Shown: one piece after another, positions 19,263-23,136 of the stretch | Numbering within the stretch: the stretch's first letter is position 1 | Layout: every line of letters begins with the position of its first letter | DNA from: Chloroflexota bacterium | GTDB lineage: Bacteria > Chloroflexota > Limnocylindria > Limnocylindrales > CSP1-4 | Length of the DNA: 23,136 nt | NCBI GenBank assembly: GCA_025935655.1 | Contig: JAICUV010000021.1 | Span: forward strand, 1 to 23,136 | Reading direction: 5' to 3' | The notes under the pieces: generated by a model | Told to the model about the DNA's origin: nothing | Databases searched by the model: none | What the model saw: the letters and a program-made list of their open reading frames with translations, nothing else | Position numbers and translations under genes: made by a program

Positions 19263-20513
19263 GTGGTATCCCCCTTCATGGCCGACCCGGAGAAGGTCGC
19301 GGCGATCCGCGCCGGGATGCCGGCGACGGGCGCGGGCATCTACCTCAACGCCGGGAGCGCGGGACCCATCCCGGCCGAGACGCAGCGGGCGATGGACGAG
19401 CAGGCCGCGCGCGAGCTCGCCGTCGGACGGGCGAGCGGGGCCCAGTTCGCCGAGGTCCTGGACCGCCAGGCAGAGCTCCGTGCCTCGATCGCGGCCGTCC
19501 TCGTGGCCGACCCGGACGACATCGCGCTCACCCACTCGACGACGGACGGGATGAACCTCGCGATCAACGCCCTGCCGTGGGTGACCGGCGACCGCGTGAT
19601 CACGACCCGCCACGAGCACCTGGGGGCGCTGGGGCCGCTGTTCGCCCTGCGTGATCGCCTGGGCGTCGAGATCGAGTTCGTCGACATCGGCGACGGCGGC
19701 GACGACGAGCGGACGCTCGCCGAGATCGAGGCGGCGCTCGTGCGGCCCGCACGGGCCGTCGTCCTGAGCCACGTCCTGTGGACCACGGGCGCGGTGCTGC
19801 CGGTCGCCCGGATCGGGCTGCTCGCGCGTGCCGCCGGCGCCGTCACGATCGTGGACGCCGCCCAGGCCGCCGGAGCCATCCCCGTGCGCGTCGAGGAGCT
19901 GAACGTCGAGGCGTACGCCATCCCGGGCCAGAAGTGGCTGCTGGGACCCGAGGGCATGGGCGCGCTGTGGGCGCGGGGCGACTGGGCACGCGGCGTCGTG
20001 CCCGCGTCGGCCGGCTACATCTCGTTCGGCACGCCGGACCCGCAGGCGCCCGTGCTGTGGCCGCACGCGCGCCGCTTCGAGGTCGGGTTCTTCCACCGGC
20101 CGTCGATCATCGGCCTCGCCCGGAGCTGTGGCTGGCTCACCATGTACGTCGGCCTCCCGTGGTCGCAGCAGCGGGCGACGCACCTCGCCCGGTCGGCCGC
20201 GGACCGCCTGGCGGCGATCGAGGGCGTGGAGCTCCTGACGCCACGCGGCAACATGGCGACGCTCGTCACGTTCCGGATCGCGGGCTGGCCCGCCGCGACC
20301 GCCGTCGCCGAGCTCTCCGCCCGCACCTTCGCGATCATCCGGGACCTGCCGACACTGGACGCGCTCCGGATCTCCGTCGGCTTCTGGAACACCGAGGAGG
20401 AGCTGGAGCGGTTCGCCGAGGGCGTGGCGCTGCTCGCTACACACACGCCCGACACGATCCCGCCGCGTCGGACGCTCACCGTCCTCGGCTCGGACGACAG
20501 CCCGCTCCGGTGA
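19263..20513 (+). CDS. Class V aminotransferase-family PLP enzyme
   Basis: A 416-residue cytoplasmic PLP-dependent enzyme related to cysteine desulfurases and isopenicillin N epimerase-like proteins. Signatures: IYLNAGSAGPIP (substrate end), LTHSTTDGMNLAINAL (PLP phosphate loop), RHEHLGALGPLFAL, IVDAAQAAG with Asp198 and Gln201 contacting the ring, and the Schiff-base Lys224 in PGQKWLLGPEGMG. No catalytic Cys loop of a desulfurase (SGxxCxS) is seen, so desulfurase activity is unlikely and the reaction is open. GTG 19263 follows TATGAT at 6 nt; ATG 19278 is an alternative. The next gene overlaps the stop. Divergence from the rhodanese gene hints at sulfur or amino-acid metabolism, but this is inference. 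Confidence 0.9.
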   Translation: MVSPFMADPEKVAAIRAGMPATGAGIYLNAGSAGPIPAETQRAMDEQAARELAVGRASGAQFAEVLDRQAELRASIAAVLVADPDDIALTHSTTDGMNLAINALPWVTGDRVITTRHEHLGALGPLFALRDRLGVEIEFVDIGDGGDDERTLAEIEAALVRPARAVVLSHVLWTTGAVLPVARIGLLARAAGAVTIVDAAQAAGAIPVRVEELNVEAYAIPGQKWLLGPEGMGALWARGDWARGVVPASAGYISFGTPDPQAPVLWPHARRFEVGFFHRPSIIGLARSCGWLTMYVGLPWSQQRATHLARSAADRLAAIEGVELLTPRGNMATLVTFRIAGWPAATAVAELSARTFAIIRDLPTLDALRISVGFWNTEEELERFAEGVALLATHTPDTIPPRRTLTVLGSDDSPLR

Positions 20514-20935
20514 GCGCGCCCGTGCCGTCCAGCGCTCCCCGCCCGCGTCCCGAGGTCCGCCGGCGTGGCTTCGTGGAGGTCCGCTGGCGCCAGTTCCGGC
20601 GCGCCCCCCGGCCGGTCTTCCGGGCGGTCATGAGCAGCCTCCTCGTGGCCCTCGTGCTCGGCATCTCGTTCCTCGCCTACGACATCGCCCTCGACAGGGG
20701 CGCCAGCCTCCCGGGCGGCGACCTCCGGCTCGCGTTCCTCGTCGTGTACGTGCTCGCGGTCGTCGTCGTGGGGTCGGTGGTGACGTGGCTCGTCGTCCCG
20801 CTGCCGTCGGGCGCCGGCGGCGCTCGGGCCACCCGGACGCCCTGGAGCCTGGCGCTCGGGCTGTTCGCCGCCGTCCCGATCGCCTACCTGGTGCTGGTCG
20901 CGCTGCACGAGATCGTGAAGCCGCTCCTCGTCTGA
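20510..20935 (+). CDS. Small membrane protein, unknown function
   Basis: A 141-residue integral membrane protein with a basic N-terminal 40 residues (SSAPRPRPEVRRRGFVEVRWRQFRRAPRP) and three TM segments: MSSLLVALVLGISFLAYDIAL, LAFLVVYVLAVVVVGSVVTWLVVPL and LALGLFAAVPIAYLVLVALHEIV. The GTG at 20510 overlaps the aminotransferase stop (GTGA), so it is translationally coupled to that gene. The longer reading frame upstream is a shadow of the aminotransferase. No family is recognised; a membrane partner for the PLP enzyme is possible, but not shown. A palindromic terminator candidate follows. Confidence 0.75.
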   Translation: MSAPVPSSAPRPRPEVRRRGFVEVRWRQFRRAPRPVFRAVMSSLLVALVLGISFLAYDIALDRGASLPGGDLRLAFLVVYVLAVVVVGSVVTWLVVPLPSGAGGARATRTPWSLALGLFAAVPIAYLVLVALHEIVKPLLV

Positions 20936-20973
20936 CGCATCGGTCGGGGCTCCCCGCCACCTCGGGCTCGGCG

Positions 20974-20991
20974 CTCGGACGGCCGTCCGAG
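20974..20991 (+). terminator. Palindromic hairpin after the aminotransferase operon
   Basis: CTCGGACGGCCGTCCGAG, a perfect 18-bp palindrome that can fold as a 7-bp stem with a GGCC loop, 39 nt after the stop. No T run follows. It could instead be a protein-binding site for the next gene. Confidence 0.5.
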
Positions 20992-21017
20992 GGTGAGACA
21001 TCCGTCGACGGGGCCGC

Positions 21018-21023
21018 TATCAT
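21018..21023 (+). promoter_or_regulatory. -10 box for the small gene and tRNA
   Basis: TATCAT 41 nt ahead of the GTG at 21064. It is the nearest promoter-like element upstream of both the 106-residue gene and the tRNA. The -35 region is not recognisable. Confidence 0.4.
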
Positions 21024-21063
21024 CGGACCAGGGGTCAGCTCCGACCCGAAGCACGAGGGTCTC

Positions 21064-21384
21064 GTGGCCAACGACGAACGCCACATGGCGCTGCCGAAGC
21101 TCTACGGCCAGCCTGCCTACGCGCGCCCGTCGATCGTGCCGGTAGCGCCCGTCGAGCGGCCCTTCGACCCCGATGACCTGCCCCTCGAGGCGGACCAGAC
21201 GCACGAGGAGCGGGAGCTCGTGGCCCAGGTCGAGGGCGCCCACTACTCGGGCGGCCAGGTCGGCGAACCCGTGTCCGTGGGCGGCGGGCGGGAGGGCTCA
21301 CCCATGCTGCGGGGCCGGCCGTTCAGGCTGGGCTCGATCACGTCCCGGTTCAAGGGCGACGGCGGGTCCTCCGCCGGGGCCTGA
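21064..21384 (+). CDS. Small hypothetical protein upstream of tRNA-Ile
   Basis: A 106-residue soluble, probably largely disordered protein. The N-terminus reads MALPKLYGQPAYARP (from residue 8), followed by an acidic stretch (ERPFDPDDLPLEADQTHEERELVAQVEG), a Gly-rich middle and a basic end (MLRGRPFRLGSITSRFKGDGG). I recall similar short proteins in Chloroflexota genomes, but no named family. The GTG at 21064 has GAGGG at 21055-21059 at 4 nt; ATG 21085 is a possible alternative start. Its stop lies 7 nt before the tRNA, so the two are probably on one transcript. The function is unknown. Confidence 0.6.
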   Translation: MANDERHMALPKLYGQPAYARPSIVPVAPVERPFDPDDLPLEADQTHEERELVAQVEGAHYSGGQVGEPVSVGGGREGSPMLRGRPFRLGSITSRFKGDGGSSAGA

Positions 21385-21391
21385 GCCTCGT

Positions 21392-21468
21392 GGGGGAGTA
21401 GCTCAATCGGTCAGAGCGGCGGGCTTATATCCCGCTGGTTCCAGGTTCGAGTCCTGGCTCCCCTACCA
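21392..21468 (+). tRNA. tRNA-Ile, anticodon UAU
   Basis: A complete cloverleaf: acceptor GGGGGAG/CTCCCCT (with a G1-U72 wobble pair), D arm GCTC-AATCGGTCA-GAGC, anticodon stem GCGGG/CCCGC with loop CTTATAT, variable loop TGGTT, T arm CCAGG-TTCGAGT-CCTGG, discriminator A and an encoded CCA. With U33 at 21425, the anticodon is TAT (21426-21428) and A37 follows. This should read AUA as isoleucine. Most bacteria instead use tRNA-Ile with CAU changed to lysidine by TilS. The gene starts 7 nt after the stop of the preceding small gene and has no separate promoter that I can see. Confidence 0.93.
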
Positions 21469-21501
21469 CGCTTCCGTCGACCGTCCGCCCGGGGACGCCG
21501 G

Positions 21502-22263
21502 TCAGCGTGACGGCTGCGCAACCGACCGGATCAGCTCCACGAGACGCTCGCGGCGCTCGGTCGTCAGGCCACGCTGGACGGGCAGCGCCTCGAGCCATCC
21601 CTTGAGGTCCGCGGAGGGGATCACCGCGCACGCCGGCGAGCGGTCGACGCGCGGGTCGTCGCTGACGATCGCGGCGTAGACGCGGACGACGAAGTCGCGG
21701 TCGTGCGTGGCGAGCCAGCCCTTCACCCGCTCGGCGTCGCGCGCGGCGCGGTCCACCGGTCCCTCCACCGGGATCCAGCGGCCGCGCCCGTCGCGGACCT
21801 CCCAGCGCGTGCCGACGTGGCGGCTCACGGACGGCGGCGGCACGTCTCCCAGGACGAGGATGCCGAACGGCCCCAGCACGAGCTCGTGGATCCGGCGGCC
21901 GCCCGGGAGCAGGAGGTCGGTCGCGGCCAGGTGCTCCGGTCCGAGCGCCTTCGCCAGCCGCGGGGTGATGGCGGTGGGTCGCAGGGCCGCCGCGGCCTCG
22001 ATCGTGGCGGCGATCCGCGCGAACCCGATGAGCATGAACCCTGCGGGAACGAGGATCGCGAAGCCCCAGGCGCCGACGCCGATCGCCATCTGCATCGCGG
22101 TAGGCCGGCCGACCGGGATGAACCCGTTGACGAGCGACGTGCCGAGGCACAGCCACGCGAGCATGGCGCCCGCGAGCAGGAGGAGGACGGCGGTCGCGGC
22201 CGAGCGCAGCACGGCGAGCCGCTCGCCGCGGGCATTGGGGACGTGGGCGGCAATGACCTGCAT
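21502..22263 (-). CDS. Membrane-anchored protein of unknown function (possibly NERD-like)
   Basis: A 253-residue protein. Two TM segments near the N-terminus (TAVLLLLAGAMLAWLCLGTSL about 24-44; AIGVGAWGFAILVPAGFMLIGFA about 60-82) anchor a cytoplasmic domain of about 165 residues. That domain has LPGGRRIHELVLGPFGILVLGD, GRWIPVEGPVDRAARDAERVKGWL and DRDFVVRVYAAIVS, with strand-helix order resembling nuclease-related (NERD) domains. The catalytic E/QxK pattern is not clear, so this is a tentative comparison. Start ATG 22263; the minus-strand upstream sequence has no strong ribosome site. The gene stop lies 33 nt beyond the tRNA end on the opposite strand. Confidence 0.7.
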   Translation of the reverse strand: MQVIAAHVPNARGERLAVLRSAATAVLLLLAGAMLAWLCLGTSLVNGFIPVGRPTAMQMAIGVGAWGFAILVPAGFMLIGFARIAATIEAAAALRPTAITPRLAKALGPEHLAATDLLLPGGRRIHELVLGPFGILVLGDVPPPSVSRHVGTRWEVRDGRGRWIPVEGPVDRAARDAERVKGWLATHDRDFVVRVYAAIVSDDPRVDRSPACAVIPSADLKGWLEALPVQRGLTTERRERLVELIRSVAQPSR

Positions 22264-22568
22264 GGACGGATGGTGGCCGATCGGCGCGGGCGCGCGACTG
22301 GCCCCTTCCGGCTACGTAGGTGGTGACGGGGGTACGGACGCCCACACCGAACCGCACCGGACCACCCAGCCCCGGTGCGGCGCGGCACCACCAATGTCAC
22401 TGCCCGCGACGCCCGCCCGAGCCCGCGCGCCGCACGTGGGGGCGATGGCACCGCCGCCGGTCCCTCCCCCGTCGGGACCCCCGTACCATAGCGGGCCGCC
22501 GACGCCGCTCCGATGCTCCGTCACGGAACCCCGCCACTCGGGGGCCGGAGGAGGCTGCAGAGACGGCG
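22264..22568. promoter_or_regulatory. Divergent intergenic region with a promoter for the secreted-protein gene
   Basis: About 300 nt between two divergent genes. On the plus strand TACCAT at 22484-22489 is the best -10 candidate, 80 nt before the TTG start; GGAGGAGG follows at 22547-22554. Near the other end the 8-bp palindrome CTACGTAG (22312-22319) could include a minus-strand -10. No RNA gene or riboswitch is recognisable. The rest appears to be plain GC-rich intergenic DNA. Confidence 0.35.
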
Positions 22569-23136
22569 TTGACGCAGACCCAGGCAGGCATCGGCGCGAT
22601 CACGAGGGGACTGGGACGCCCGGCGTTCCGTGCCGCCTTGGCCGCCGCGCTCCTGGTCGCTGTCACGGTCCTGCCCGCCACCGCGGCGGACGGCCCCACG
22701 TCGCTCGTCAATCCCGACGTCAGCCCGACGACCGCGACGACCACGACCGTGATCTCGTTCGCGGTCACGTTCCGCAACTCGCAGGGCAGCCAGCCCCTGT
22801 ACGTGCGGGTGAAGATCGGCGACGCGCTCCACGACATGCGCCCCAGCACGGATTCGCAGGACTGGAAGAAGGGCGGGCGGTTCGTCTACTCGACGAAGCT
22901 CAAGGCCGGGACGTACGACGTCACCTTCTTCGCCTCCGACGAGAAGCGCCACGAAGCCCAGCTCTCGGGCGGAACCGTCACGGTCAGCCCGGCGCCGACG
23001 CCGACGCCGAAACCCACGCCGAAGCCGACGCCCAAGCCCACGCCCAAGCCGACCCCGAAGCCCACCGCGAAGCCCCAGCCCACCGCGAGGCCCACGCCCA
23101 GGCCCACGCCGAGACCCACGTCCAGGCCAACCGTGA
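22569..23136 (+). CDS. Secreted protein with Pro/Thr/Lys-rich tail, partial
   Basis: The frame from TTG 22569 is open for 189 codons and runs off the window end. A Sec signal peptide is clear: basic RGLGRPAFRAA, hydrophobic LAAALLVAVTVLP, likely cleavage near ATAADG. The following region (from residue 40 on) is beta-rich, with VISFAVTFRNSQG, PLYVRVKIGD and GTYDVTFFASDEKRHEAQ, like an extracellular Ig-like or CARDB-like domain. From residue 138 comes a repetitive PTPKPTPKP...ARPTPRP tail, typical of a rigid wall-spanning spacer, still running at the end. TTG is chosen because the upstream frame has no ATG or GTG and GGAGGAGG lies 14 nt before, a rather long spacing; GAGA at 22560-22563 is a closer alternative. 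Confidence 0.78.
   Translation, partial: MTQTQAGIGAITRGLGRPAFRAALAAALLVAVTVLPATAADGPTSLVNPDVSPTTATTTTVISFAVTFRNSQGSQPLYVRVKIGDALHDMRPSTDSQDWKKGGRFVYSTKLKAGTYDVTFFASDEKRHEAQLSGGTVTVSPAPTPTPKPTPKPTPKPTPKPTPKPTAKPQPTARPTPRPTPRPTSRPTV

Noticed and set aside
19263..20513. Cysteine desulfurase (IscS/SufS) call for the class V enzyme
   Set aside because: The PLP Lys is present, but no catalytic Cys loop is visible in the C-terminal part, and no iron-sulfur assembly genes are nearby.
21392..21468. Integrated element at the tRNA gene
   Set aside because: No integrase, no repeated tRNA 3' end and no change in base composition on either side within the window.
22886..23119. Minus-strand frame with a glycine-valine repeat protein
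   Set aside because: It is only the reverse reading of the PTPKP-coding repeat; the plus strand has the signal peptide and domain in front.
22991..23128. CRISPR-like or microsatellite array at the window end
   Set aside because: The units are 6-12 nt codon repeats without spacers and keep one reading frame; they code for the Pro-rich tail.

Overview
The window is very GC-rich, densely coding DNA with about 24 protein genes, one tRNA gene and one gene fragment. Third codon positions are nearly all G or C. There is no rRNA, insertion sequence or CRISPR array. Several things suggest a Chloroflexota bacterium of the Limnocylindria/Ellin6529 kind, with Actinomycetota the main alternative: a PadR regulator followed by a membrane protein with an LYPARWRERYGDEF motif, an ATP-dependent DNA ligase, a secreted protein with a PTPKP tail, and many genes whose -10 box lies 6-7 nt before the start codon. 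This placement is an inference from gene style, not from a marker gene.

Layout. 1-302: non-coding DNA ending in a strong promoter and a perfect-core palindrome, the likely PadR operator. 303-2307 (+): padR, a polytopic membrane protein, a small secreted protein and a 4-TM protein. 2381-3058 (-): HAD phosphatase. 3231-3335: orphan C-terminal piece of a class III adenylate cyclase-type protein. 3561-3995 (+): truncated haemoglobin. 4026-4628 (-): molybdopterin oxidoreductase. 4739-9028: a GT-C-like membrane protein (-) divergent from a GT2 glycosyltransferase, a flippase-like membrane protein and an unknown protein (+), possibly a lipid-linked sugar module. 9029-9367: intergenic repeats and two hairpins. 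9368-13076 (-): glycine betaine/osmoprotectant ABC transporter (ATPase with CBS domains, two permeases, binding lipoprotein). 13175-14092 (-): MerR regulator fused to a helical C-terminal domain, with its own MerR-type promoter. 14151-15070 (-): small unknown protein and GNAT acetyltransferase. 15097-16794 (+): ATP-dependent DNA ligase, divergent from the GNAT gene. 16891-18350 (+): unknown DPWxGID protein and an SDR oxidoreductase. 18355-19197 (-): rhodanese-fold protein lacking the catalytic Cys, divergent from a class V aminotransferase with a small membrane protein (19263-20935, +). 21064-21468 (+): unknown small protein and a tRNA-Ile with anticodon UAU. 21502-22263 (-): unknown membrane-anchored protein. 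22569-23136 (+): secreted protein cut by the window end.

The most notable points are the tRNA-Ile(UAU), rare in bacteria; the MerR fusion, whose linker is encoded by a C10 homopolymer and whose promoter carries a 19-bp-spaced MerR operator directly before a leaderless start; several compact divergent promoters with overlapping -10 boxes; the rhodanese with Asp at the catalytic position; and a short intergenic repeat family shared by the two longest non-coding stretches.
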